Part shown: one piece after another, positions 1 to 5,470 of the stretch
Layout: each line of letters begins with the position of its first letter
Numbering within the stretch: position 1 is the stretch's first letter
Notes under the pieces: model-generated
What the model was told of the DNA's origin: nothing
Seen by the model: only the letters and a program-made list of their open reading frames with translations
The model's database searches: none
Origin: Gemmatimonadota bacterium
GTDB taxonomy: Bacteria; Gemmatimonadota; Gemmatimonadetes; Longimicrobiales; Gaopeijiaceae
NCBI GenBank assembly: GCA_026713345.1
Contig: JAPOOQ010000282.1
Location: forward strand, 1 to 5,470
DNA: 5,470 bases
Direction: 5' to 3'
Made by a program: the position numbers and the translations under genes

Positions 1-840
1 CATGGCGATGGTCATCGGTCCGACCCCTCCCGGCACCGGGGTGATCGCGCCCGCCACCTCGCGCACGCCCTCGAAGTCGACGTCCCCCACCACCCTGTAT
101 CCGCGCGGGTGATCGGGGTCGTCGACGCGGTTTGTGCCCACGTCGATGATGGTGGCGCCCGGCTTGACCATGTCCCGGGTGACGGTGTTGGGCCACCCCA
201 CCGCGACCACCAGGATGTCGGCGGTGCGGGTGATCCCCCCCAGGTCGCCGGTCCGGCTGTGAGCCACGGTGACCGTGGCGTTTCCGCCGGCAGCCTTGCG
301 CAGGAGCAGGAGCGCCATCGGCTTTCCCACGATGTTCGAGCGTCCCACCACAACAACGTGCTTGCCCGACGGGTCCGCGCCGCTCCGCAGCAGCATCTCG
401 ATCACGCCGCGCGGCGTGCAGGGCGCCAGCACGTCCGGGTCGCCGGTGGCCAGGCGGCCCACGTTGACGGGGTGGAAGCCGTCCACGTCCTTGTCGGGAT
501 CGATGGCCAGCAGCACCTTCGAGTCGTCGATGTGGCCCGGCAGTGGAAGCTGTACCAGGATCCCGTGAATGGCCGGATCGGCGTTGAGTTCGTCGATCAG
601 CGCGAGGAGTTCGGCTTGCCCGGTGGTGGGGGGGGGGTTCTCCGCCCGCGAGTGGATCCCGGCTTCGGCAGCGGCCCGCTGCTTCATTCCCACGTAGAGC
701 CTGCTGGCCGGGTCTTCTCCCACCAGCACGGTCGCGAGCCCGGGCACCAGCCCCTCCTTCGCCAGGGTTGCGACCTGCGCGTTCAGTTCATCCCGGATGG
801 TCCGGGCGATGTCCTTTCCTGAGATGATTGCTGCCGGCAT
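1..840 (-). CDS. folD: FolD bifunctional methylenetetrahydrofolate dehydrogenase/cyclohydrolase, 3' end cut by window edge
   Basis: FolD is the cytosolic enzyme that oxidises 5,10-methylene-THF with NADP+ and hydrolyses the resulting methenyl-THF to 10-formyl-THF, feeding purine and formyl-Met synthesis. 280 codons are visible from ATG at 840 with no stop before the window edge. The family is usually about 285-300 residues, so only a short C-terminal tail is missing. Visible signatures are ASRLYVGMK (Tyr49, Lys53), ILVQLPLP (Gln97), DKDVDGFHPVN (Asp120), the Rossmann motif GRSNIVGKP (166-174) and the C-terminal AGAITPVPGGVGPMTIAM. Tyr49, Lys53, Gln97 and Asp120 sit one residue before the E. 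coli catalytic residues Tyr50, Lys54, Gln98 and Asp121, so the enzyme should be active. AGGAG at 846-850, 5 nt before the ATG, supports the start. The gene follows rny after 32 bp, consistent with co-transcription. A run of ten C (628-637 on the plus strand as G) encodes Asn-Pro-Pro-Pro in frame and aligns with the family without a gap. Confidence 0.97.
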   Translation of the reverse strand, partial: MPAAIISGKDIARTIRDELNAQVATLAKEGLVPGLATVLVGEDPASRLYVGMKQRAAAEAGIHSRAENPPPTTGQAELLALIDELNADPAIHGILVQLPLPGHIDDSKVLLAIDPDKDVDGFHPVNVGRLATGDPDVLAPCTPRGVIEMLLRSGADPSGKHVVVVGRSNIVGKPMALLLLRKAAGGNATVTVAHSRTGDLGGITRTADILVVAVGWPNTVTRDMVKPGATIIDVGTNRVDDPDHPRGYRVVGDVDFEGVREVAGAITPVPGGVGPMTIAM

Positions 841-845
841 GGAGT

Positions 846-850
846 CTCCT
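846..850 (-). promoter_or_regulatory. Ribosome binding site of folD
   Basis: On the minus strand AGGAG lies 5 nt before the folD ATG at 840. It is within the 32-bp gap after the rny stop, so folD has its own ribosome entry even if it is transcribed with rny. Confidence 0.7.
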
Positions 851-872
851 GTGCCGTGTAGGTGAGCCCGGG

Positions 873-2438
873 TCAGCGCGCGAAGTCGACGGCCCGCGTT
901 TCCCGTATGACGACGACCTTGATCTGGCCGGGGGATTGCAATTCGCTCTCGATCTTCCGGGCGACGGCTTCCGAGATCCGGGCCATGTCCTCGTCGGAGA
1001 CCCGCTCGGGCTCGACCATCACCCGGAGCTCCCGCCCGGCCTGGATGGCGAAACAGCGCACCACCCCCGGATGCTCGGTGGCGATCTCCTCCAGCTTCTC
1101 GAGCCGCTTCACGTACCCCTCGAACATCTCCCTGCGCGCGCCCGGACGGGAACCGCTGATCGCGTCGGCGGCGGTGACGAGCCACGCCTCCGGATAGCGG
1201 TGCGGCTCCTCGTCGTGGTGGGCCCGGATGGCATTGAGCACTACGTCGTGTTCCTTGTAGCGCTTGCACAGCCGGTGGCCGAGCTCGACATGCGTCAGCT
1301 CCTGCTCGTGGGTCAGCCCCTTGCCCACGTCGTGCAGCAGTCCGGCCCGCCGCGCCATCTTGACGTCCAGTCCCATCTCGGCGGCCATGTTTCCCGCCAG
1401 CACCGCCACCTCGCGGGCGTGCCCCAGCTGGTTCTGTCCGAAGGAGGTGCGGTACTTGAGCGCACCCAGCACCTTCACGATCTCGGGGTGCACGTTGTGG
1501 ATGCCGAGGGCGTAGAGCGCCTCTTCCGCGGCTTCGCGCATCTCCTTCTCGACGTCCTTCCCGCTCGCCGCGACCACCTCTTCGATCCGCCCGGGATGGA
1601 TGCGGCCGTCTTCGATCAGCCGGGCGAGGGCGAGCCGGGCGACCTCGCGGCGGACCGGATTGTAGCCGGAAAGCACCACCGCCTCCGGTGTATCGTCGAT
1701 GATCACATCGATCCCGGTCGCCTGCTCGAAGGCACGGATGTTCCGGCCCTCGCGGCCGATGATCCTGCCCTTCATTTCGTCGGACGGGAGCTGGACCACG
1801 GACACGGTGAGCTGCGCGGTTTCGTCGGCGGCCATTCGCTGGATCGCCATCGCGAGGACCCGCTTCGCCTCGCGCTCGGCGGTGCGCTGCGCCTCCTCCT
1901 TGATCTCGCGCAGGCTGTTGGCGGCCTCCGCGCGCGCCTCGTCCTCAAGGCCCTCGACCAGTTCCGCCTTCGCCTCCTCGGAGGTGATTCCCGCCATCGA
2001 CTCCAGGCGCTCACGAACCTGCTCCTGAAGCCGCTCGGATTCCTCCCTGTGACGGGCGACGGCCTCTTCGGCGGCGCGCAACTCCCCCGCGCGCTGCTCG
2101 ATGGCCTCGTGGCGACGATCCAGCTGGTCCGCCTTGCGATCGGTGCTCTCGGAACGCTGCGCGAGCCGTCGCTCGCCGCGCTGGACCTCTTCCCTGCGCC
2201 GCCCTTCTTCCTTCTCCCAGGTCTCCCTTAGCCGGAAGACCTTCTCCTTGGCCTGGAGCTCGGTGGCGCGGCGAAGGTTTTCAGCTTCCCCCTCTGCCCT
2301 GTTGCGGATGCGTGACGCTTCGTCCCGTGCTCCTTCGATCTCCCTCCGTTGCCGCGCCCGCTCCCGGCCCCTGCCCAGGAGGTACGCCGCGACCCCCACG
2401 GCCACGCTCACCGCCAGGGCAATACCCAGCGGATCCAT
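873..2438 (-). CDS. rny: Ribonuclease Y
   Basis: RNase Y is a membrane-anchored endoribonuclease that starts mRNA decay in many bacteria lacking RNase E. The 521-residue product matches the usual length of about 520. Domain order is canonical. An N-terminal membrane segment spans about residues 3-22. A long charged Glu/Arg/Ala-rich coiled coil spans about 25-205. A KH RNA-binding domain (about 210-275) carries the GxxG loop IIGREGRNI. An HD phosphohydrolase domain follows, with likely metal ligands His340, His369-Asp370 (LLHDVGK) and Asp425, further family histidines at 377, 383 and 407-408, and the family block SRPGARRE. The C-terminus has the family ending PGQIKV...RETRAV. Nothing is missing, so the enzyme looks active. 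The ATG at 2438 is preceded by GGAGAG with 5 nt spacing and gives the membrane anchor directly after the start. A 150-bp upstream gap separates it from the cytochrome gene, so it may begin its own transcript with folD. Confidence 0.98.
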   Translation of the reverse strand: MDPLGIALAVSVAVGVAAYLLGRGRERARQRREIEGARDEASRIRNRAEGEAENLRRATELQAKEKVFRLRETWEKEEGRRREEVQRGERRLAQRSESTDRKADQLDRRHEAIEQRAGELRAAEEAVARHREESERLQEQVRERLESMAGITSEEAKAELVEGLEDEARAEAANSLREIKEEAQRTAEREAKRVLAMAIQRMAADETAQLTVSVVQLPSDEMKGRIIGREGRNIRAFEQATGIDVIIDDTPEAVVLSGYNPVRREVARLALARLIEDGRIHPGRIEEVVAASGKDVEKEMREAAEEALYALGIHNVHPEIVKVLGALKYRTSFGQNQLGHAREVAVLAGNMAAEMGLDVKMARRAGLLHDVGKGLTHEQELTHVELGHRLCKRYKEHDVVLNAIRAHHDEEPHRYPEAWLVTAADAISGSRPGARREMFEGYVKRLEKLEEIATEHPGVVRCFAIQAGRELRVMVEPERVSDEDMARISEAVARKIESELQSPGQIKVVVIRETRAVDFAR

Positions 2439-2443
2439 GTATT

Positions 2444-2449
2444 CTCTCC
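2444..2449 (-). promoter_or_regulatory. Ribosome binding site of rny
   Basis: On the minus strand GGAGAG is followed by 5 nt and then the rny ATG at 2438. This fixes the start immediately before the hydrophobic anchor. Confidence 0.65.
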
Positions 2450-2477
2450 AAGACCGGACGCTTCACCCGGTCGTACG

Positions 2478-2483
2478 ATTCTA
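2478..2483 (-). promoter_or_regulatory. Candidate -10 element for the rny-folD transcript
   Basis: On the minus strand TAGAAT matches five of six positions of the sigma-70 -10 consensus and lies about 40 bp before the rny ATG, in the only sizeable gap between genes. No good -35 hexamer is found at 16-18 bp spacing, so this is a weak call. A second possibility is TATTGTAAT within the palindrome at 2523-2540, where TGTAAT also matches five of six positions but again lacks a clear -35. Confidence 0.25.
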
Positions 2484-2522
2484 CGCGTGAACCCCAGCCA
2501 GAGATACCGGCCAAGTGTTCCT

Positions 2523-2540
2523 TATTGTGAAATTACAATA
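2523..2540. promoter_or_regulatory. AT-rich 18-bp palindrome, possible operator
   Basis: TATTGT and ACAATA form perfect 6-bp inverted arms around GAAATT; seven of the nine symmetric pairs match. The site is strikingly AT-rich within GC-rich DNA and sits in the cytochrome-rny gap, about 85 bp before the rny ATG. Dyad symmetry of this size is typical of a dimeric repressor or activator site. The inner TTGTGAAATTACAA is only loosely like FNR/CRP-family sites, so I do not name the regulator. As RNA the stem would be weak, so it is unlikely to be a terminator on its own. Confidence 0.4.
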
Positions 2541-2542
2541 GG

Positions 2543-2564
2543 TTGCGGCCCCGCGGGAACGCAA
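2543..2564 (-). terminator. Possible terminator hairpin after the cytochrome gene
   Basis: On the minus strand TTGCG and CGCAA form a 5-bp stem. Two further C-G pairs and a wobble can form inside it around a CGCG loop. It lies about 25 bp past the cytochrome stop and is followed by CCTATTGTAATTT, an AT-rich stretch but not a true U-run. It could end the pheT-to-cytochrome transcript, or be a chance GC-rich dyad. Confidence is low because the U-tract is poor. Confidence 0.3.
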
Positions 2565-2588
2565 GCAGGCGGGAGCGGGCCACTGCCC

Positions 2589-3197
2589 TCAGCGCACCAC
2601 CGGTCCCCCGGTCCTGTCGTCGGGAACAAAGCGTGCGCGCGCCGGCATCTCGATCGCCGCGAGGGAGGAGGCGTCGAGAACGGCGTCGGCCTCGACCAGG
2701 CCGTTGAGGTGGAGAACGTAGGCGACGACCGCGTAGACGTCGTCGTCGGAGAGCGTGCCCGGGGTCGTCTGGGGCATCGCGCGGCGCGTGTAGTCGAAGA
2801 GCGTGGTGGCGTAGGGCCAGTACATGCCGAAGGCCCGGCCGGGAGGCCATTGTTCCCACTTGCCCGCGCTCACCAGGCGGTCGTTGGGTCCCTCGGTGCC
2901 GGTGAGACCGTGGCACTGGAGGCAGGAGACCTCGTAGACCCGCCGCCCATCCGCGACCGAGCCGCTTCCGGGCGGCAGCCCTTCGCCGTCGGGCTTGATG
3001 TCGATGTCCCAGCGCGCCACCCGCTCCGGGGACGCGTCGGTGCCGAAGCCGAAGCGTTCCGGGGCGTGGCCGGGCAGCCCGGGAGCGTCGGCCGCCCTCC
3101 CCGATGTCTGCGCGGGCCCCTCGGAGTCGGGCGGCGGCGGCTCGGACGCGCACGCGCCGGCGGCCAGCGCGAAGAGGCACGGCAGCAGCAGCCTCAC
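2589..3197 (-). CDS. SoxD-like mono-heme cytochrome c lipoprotein, predicted electron acceptor of the adjacent sulfite dehydrogenase
   Basis: The 202-residue product carries one c-type haem site, CLQCH (Cys92-His96), with Met141 in RRAMPQ as likely sixth ligand, and the helix DDDVYAVVAYVLHLN typical of class I cytochromes c. The block around ERFGFGTDASPERVARWDID, then IKPDGEGLPPGSGSVADG, resembles SoxD, the cytochrome subunit of the Sox sulfur dehydrogenase SoxCD. Well-studied SoxD is longer and has two haems; only one CxxCH is present here. The N-terminus (MRLLLPCLFALAAGAC) looks like a lipoprotein signal with Cys16 as lipidation site, though Ala rather than Leu at -3 is imperfect. A Pro/Ala-rich tether of about 30 residues follows. 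The GTG start at 3197 overlaps the upstream stop (GTGA) and has GGGAG 7 nt before it. The reading frame stays open far upstream, but that part is the shadow of the dehydrogenase gene. Overlap with that gene implies coupled synthesis and a shared complex. Confidence 0.88.
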   Translation of the reverse strand: MRLLLPCLFALAAGACASEPPPPDSEGPAQTSGRAADAPGLPGHAPERFGFGTDASPERVARWDIDIKPDGEGLPPGSGSVADGRRVYEVSCLQCHGLTGTEGPNDRLVSAGKWEQWPPGRAFGMYWPYATTLFDYTRRAMPQTTPGTLSDDDVYAVVAYVLHLNGLVEADAVLDASSLAAIEMPARARFVPDDRTGGPVVR

Positions 3198-4462
3198 AGC
3201 AGGTCTCCCAGGCCGAAGGTCACCGTGCCGTCGGCTGCGACCTTCCACGCGCGCTGGTGGTTGTGATGGTAGGACGTGCCCTCGCCGCGGGCGTCCCAGA
3301 GTTGCTGCACCGTCGGCTGCACGTATCCCGTCTCGTCGGTCGCGCGGCTCAGGATGACCGTCTCGCGACCGTCCCAGTTCCAGAGGTGGCGGAAGCGCAC
3401 GGTGGACTTCGGGAGCACCGGCTGCTGGAGCGCCGCCGCCGTCCAGGAACGCCCGCCGTCGGTGCTGACCTCGACCTGCGTGATGCGCCCCCTTCCCGTC
3501 CACGCCAAGCCCTCGATCTCCCACCAGCCCCGTTCCGGGAGAACGTACGGGTAGGAGGGGAAGGTGATGACCGACTTGGCGTCCATGACGAAGCTGAACT
3601 GGCGCGCGGTGCCGTCCTTGAGGGGGTCGGTGTAGCGCGAGGTCTCGTCGCGGGTCATGGTGGGTCGGTCGCTGACTTCGATGCGGCGCAGCCACTTCAC
3701 CATCGCGTTGCCCTCCCAGCCGGGCAGGAGCAGCCGTACCGGGTAGCCCTGTTCGGGGCGGATCGCCTCGCCGTTCTGGCCGTAGGCGAGCATCGCGTCG
3801 TCCATCGCCTTGTCGAGGGGGACGCTGCGGGCCATCACGGCCGCGTCCCGGCCCTCGGCGAGGATCCAGCTTGCGCCCGGCCTCACCCCGACCTCGCGCA
3901 GGATGGTGGAGAGCATGACGCCGGTCCACTCGCTGGTGCTGAGCAGCCCGTCGAGCTGCTGGGCGGTGATCGAGGTGGGCATGCGGGACCGGCTGTAGGC
4001 GCCGCCGCCGTTCCCGGAGCACTCGATGAAACAGATCCGCGACGCCTGCGGGTACCGCCTGAGGTCGGCCATGCGAAAGACCATCGGGCGGTCCACCATG
4101 CCGTGCACGAGCAGTTCGTGGTCTTCCGCCAGGATCTCCGGAACGCCGGCGTGATGCCGTTCGAAGTGAAGGTCCGAGGGCGTGATCGTCCCCTGCAGTT
4201 CATGGAGCGGGGTCCGCGAAGAGCTGGAAAGCGCCAGAGTGCGCAAGAGGCGGCGCGGCTGTTCGCCGGTGGCGCGCCGGCCGAGCTCGGAGACGAAGCG
4301 GCCCGGCACCCTGGTGGGATCGGGGAGCTGCGGCGGCGCTTCCTGGAACGGGGCGGCCTTCAGCGCGTCCAGGCGGGTCAGCGCGAGGCCGCTGGCGGCG
4401 GTTCCGGTCGCCGCCGCGAGCCAGGCCCGTCGCGACAATCCGGGTCGGTCCCGGTTCGGCAT
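3194..4462 (-). CDS. soxC: SoxC-type molybdopterin sulfite dehydrogenase (sulfite oxidase family), Tat-exported
   Basis: A 422-residue periplasmic molybdenum enzyme of the sulfite oxidase family, expected to oxidise sulfite or, as in SoxCD, protein-bound sulfane sulfur, and to pass electrons to a cytochrome c. The N-terminus has a Tat signal (SRRAWLAAATG, then an Ala-rich hydrophobic stretch to about residue 37). The Moco domain covers about 95-270: HFERHHAG (99-106), the molybdenum-ligating Cys148 in FIECSGNG, SEWTGV, AYGQNGEAIRPEQGYP, and PGWEGNAMVKWLRR. The C-terminal dimerisation domain covers about 285-415: WTGRG, VSTDGGRSW, and SRATDETGYVQP. These blocks fit SoxC better than plant or SorA-type enzymes. 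The ATG at 4462 places the Tat signal at the N-terminus and has an AGGGAAGG-like site about 10 nt upstream. It lies 26 bp after zapA and overlaps the cytochrome gene by 3 bases. No soxXYZAB genes are in view, so a stand-alone sulfite dehydrogenase role is likely; the substrate is inferred. Confidence 0.92.
   Translation of the reverse strand: MPNRDRPGLSRRAWLAAATGTAASGLALTRLDALKAAPFQEAPPQLPDPTRVPGRFVSELGRRATGEQPRRLLRTLALSSSSRTPLHELQGTITPSDLHFERHHAGVPEILAEDHELLVHGMVDRPMVFRMADLRRYPQASRICFIECSGNGGGAYSRSRMPTSITAQQLDGLLSTSEWTGVMLSTILREVGVRPGASWILAEGRDAAVMARSVPLDKAMDDAMLAYGQNGEAIRPEQGYPVRLLLPGWEGNAMVKWLRRIEVSDRPTMTRDETSRYTDPLKDGTARQFSFVMDAKSVITFPSYPYVLPERGWWEIEGLAWTGRGRITQVEVSTDGGRSWTAAALQQPVLPKSTVRFRHLWNWDGRETVILSRATDETGYVQPTVQQLWDARGEGTSYHHNHQRAWKVAADGTVTFGLGDLL
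3205..3209 (-). promoter_or_regulatory. Ribosome binding site deciding the GTG start of the cytochrome gene
   Basis: On the minus strand GGGAG lies 7 nt before the GTG at 3197, inside the last codons of the dehydrogenase gene. It supports GTG as the start rather than an upstream extension. Confidence 0.55.
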
Positions 4463-4488
4463 TGTGTTCGATCCTTCCCTTTCCGGCG

Positions 4489-4770
4489 TCAGTCCTCGAT
4501 GGCGGCCTCGATGCGTTCGACCATTGCGCGCGACCGGGAACGAACGCCGGCCTCCTGCTTGAAGAGTTCATCGGCGAGGGAGAGAGCGGCCATGATGGCT
4601 GCCTTCTTGGCGAAGGGAGCCGGGTCGCCGCCGATCTCCTGCATGCGCTCGTTCACCAGAGCCGCGCAGCGCCGCGCGTACGCCTCGTCGGCGTCGGTGC
4701 GCAGGGTGTACTGCTCACCCGCGAGCTCCAGGGTGATCGTCGTATGGCCCGTGGGTCCGTCCTCGCTCAT
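4489..4770 (-). CDS. zapA: Cell division protein ZapA
   Basis: A 93-residue product of the ZapA family, small cytosolic proteins that bind and cross-link FtsZ filaments at the division ring. Visible family features are an N-terminal beta segment (TTITLELAGEQYTLRTDADE, about 10-29), a helix with AYARRCAALVNERM, the conserved block KKAAIMAALSLADELFK (about 55-71), and a C-terminal helix that would form the coiled-coil dimer. Length fits the family (about 90-110). The ATG at 4770 overlaps the previous stop as ATGA and is preceded by GGAGGAGAGG, so translation is likely coupled to the coiled-coil gene. Close packing with pheT upstream and a respiratory enzyme downstream says little about regulation beyond shared transcription. 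Confidence 0.92.
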   Translation of the reverse strand: MSEDGPTGHTTITLELAGEQYTLRTDADEAYARRCAALVNERMQEIGGDPAPFAKKAAIMAALSLADELFKQEAGVRSRSRAMVERIEAAIED

Positions 4771-5078
4771 CGCCTCTCCTCCAGAAAGCGGATGCTGGCA
4801 AGAATCCCGTCCACCGCCTCGCGCCCCCGGCCGATGCGGTCGCGAAGATCTTCGTTCTCCGCTTCCAGCTGCGCAACCCGGTCCGCCAGCGCCGCCGGAT
4901 CCTGCCGCCCGTCGACGAGCTGGCGCATGAGCCGGTCACTGCGCTCCGCACGCTGCTCGGCTTCCTTCGCCGCGTCGCGGGCGGCACGCAGCTTCACGAG
5001 CGCACGGTCCACGGCCTCCTCCAGCCGGTCCAGCTCCGCACCTCCAGCACCCGGGCGATCAGCTCCGTGGTTCGACAC
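4767..5078 (-). CDS. Small coiled-coil protein, ZapB-like
   Basis: A 103-residue hydrophilic protein without signal peptide or membrane segment. Residues 14-54 and 64-102 are heptad-like, Leu/Ala/Glu/Arg-rich helices (for example LADRVAQLEAENEDLRDRI), separated by a short DGRQDP break. This architecture recalls ZapB, the coiled-coil partner of ZapA, and the gene lies directly before zapA with an ATGA overlap. The name rests on architecture and position, not on a diagnostic motif, and other short coiled-coil proteins would look similar. The GTG start at 5078 overlaps the end of pheT by 20 bp; AAGGAGG 6 nt upstream makes this start convincing, and there is no in-frame ATG near it. Confidence 0.75.
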   Translation of the reverse strand: MSNHGADRPGAGGAELDRLEEAVDRALVKLRAARDAAKEAEQRAERSDRLMRQLVDGRQDPAALADRVAQLEAENEDLRDRIGRGREAVDGILASIRFLEERR

Positions 5079-5470
5079 CGGTGTCCTCCTTCACCTTCCT
5101 CAGCACGCGGCGGCAGGCCTTGTCGACCTCCCGGTCTGTCAGGGTTCGCCCGCGCGCCCGGAAACGCAAGCGCACGGCCAGGGAGCGGGCGCCGGGAGGA
5201 AGATCCTCACCCACGTAGAGATCGAAGGCCCCCACCTCTTCGAGGAGATGTCCGCCCCCCGCCCGGGCAGACCTCAGCACATCCCCCGCGCGGGTCCCGG
5301 CCGGCAGAAGAAACGCCACGTCGCGCTCGGACGCGGGATGCCCCGGCAGCTCCCTGGCCGTCACCGCGGGCCTCGGCGCGGGAAGATCCGGGAGCACGAC
5401 TTCCGCCCCCACCACCCCCCCCGCCCACGGCGGCACGTCCACCGCCGCGGCAACCACCTCACCCCCCCAC
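5059..5470 (-). CDS. pheT: Phenylalanyl-tRNA synthetase beta subunit, C-terminal part (5' end beyond window)
   Basis: About 136 C-terminal residues of PheT, the beta chain of the cytosolic alpha2beta2 enzyme that charges tRNA-Phe. What is visible is mainly the FDX-ACB (ferredoxin-fold anticodon-binding) domain. It has the family blocks HPASERDVAFLLPAG, EEVGAFDLYVGEDLPPGARS, LAVRLRFRARGRTLTDREVD and a final helix ending near KEDTG. The reading frame is open from the window edge, so the catalytic-like and B5 domains and the start lie outside. The stop at 5059-5061 is inside the following coiled-coil gene (20-bp overlap), suggesting one transcript. Confidence 0.93.
   Translation of the reverse strand, partial: WGGEVVAAAVDVPPWAGGVVGAEVVLPDLPAPRPAVTARELPGHPASERDVAFLLPAGTRAGDVLRSARAGGGHLLEEVGAFDLYVGEDLPPGARSLAVRLRFRARGRTLTDREVDKACRRVLRKVKEDTGVEPRS
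5085..5091 (-). promoter_or_regulatory. Shine-Dalgarno site of the ZapB-like gene, within pheT
   Basis: On the minus strand AAGGAGG is a near-perfect anti-16S match, 6 nt before the GTG at 5078. It is inside the last codons of pheT and decides the GTG start of the coiled-coil gene. Confidence 0.75.

Noticed and set aside
109..822. Plus-strand open frame of 237 codons opposite folD
   Set aside because: FolD in the minus strand explains the region completely with catalytic residues in place; the plus-strand product has no recognisable features.
828..2231. Plus-strand open frame of 467 codons opposite rny
   Set aside because: It is the antisense shadow of a clearly identified RNase Y; its Leu/Asp/His/Gly-rich product shows no family motif and it crosses into the folD start.
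2349..3266. Plus-strand open frame across the rny upstream gap and cytochrome gene
   Set aside because: It overlaps the cytochrome antisense, covers the regulatory gap and has no recognisable motif.
3198..4022. Upstream extension of the cytochrome reading frame to a 477-codon protein
   Set aside because: The extension lies inside the dehydrogenase gene in another frame and reads as Arg/Pro/His-rich low-complexity sequence; the GTG at 3197 gives a signal peptide and has a ribosome binding site.
3104..4930. Very long plus-strand open frame (608 codons) opposite the dehydrogenase, zapA and part of the coiled-coil gene
   Set aside because: It runs antisense over several well-recognised genes, has a low-complexity Arg/Ala/Pro/Gly-rich translation with no recognisable motif, and is expected from GC-rich codon use on the other strand.
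5401..5470. C-rich stretches near the right edge as a possible repeat
   Set aside because: They encode Gly/Val-rich residues of pheT in frame; there is no repeated unit, only GC-rich codon use.

Overview
The window is a GC-rich (by eye about two-thirds GC or more), densely packed bacterial chromosomal segment. All seven genes I can support are on the minus strand, so transcription runs from the right end (5470) to the left (1). In that order they are: the 3' end of pheT, a small coiled-coil protein of ZapB-like character, zapA, a SoxC-type molybdopterin sulfite dehydrogenase, a SoxD-like mono-heme cytochrome c lipoprotein, rny (RNase Y), and folD, which runs off the left edge. High GC, RNase Y as the membrane RNase, and a pheT/zapA/rny/folD neighbourhood suggest a Gram-negative-type lineage such as Gemmatimonadota. 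That assignment is an inference from gene order and sequence character only.

Right part (4489-5470): pheT, the coiled-coil gene and zapA are chained by overlaps (20 bp, then ATGA), a translation/cell-division housekeeping unit. Middle (2589-4462): a two-gene module follows zapA after only 26 bp. Its two genes also overlap (GTGA). It encodes a Tat-exported molybdenum enzyme and its likely electron acceptor, a lipid-anchored cytochrome c. Together they would oxidise sulfite, or a related sulfur substrate, in the periplasm and pass electrons to the respiratory chain. Left part (1-2438): rny and folD, 32 bp apart, form a second co-directional housekeeping unit.

The only real intergenic stretch is 2439-2588 (150 bp), between the cytochrome and rny. 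It holds a GC-rich inverted repeat, an AT-rich 18-bp palindrome and a -10-like hexamer, so it is probably where one transcription unit ends and the rny-folD unit starts.

The most notable point is the placement of a SoxCD-like respiratory pair inside what looks like a housekeeping run, with no other sox genes in view. I see no CRISPR array, mobile element, tRNA or rRNA, and no convincing evidence of a wholly new system.
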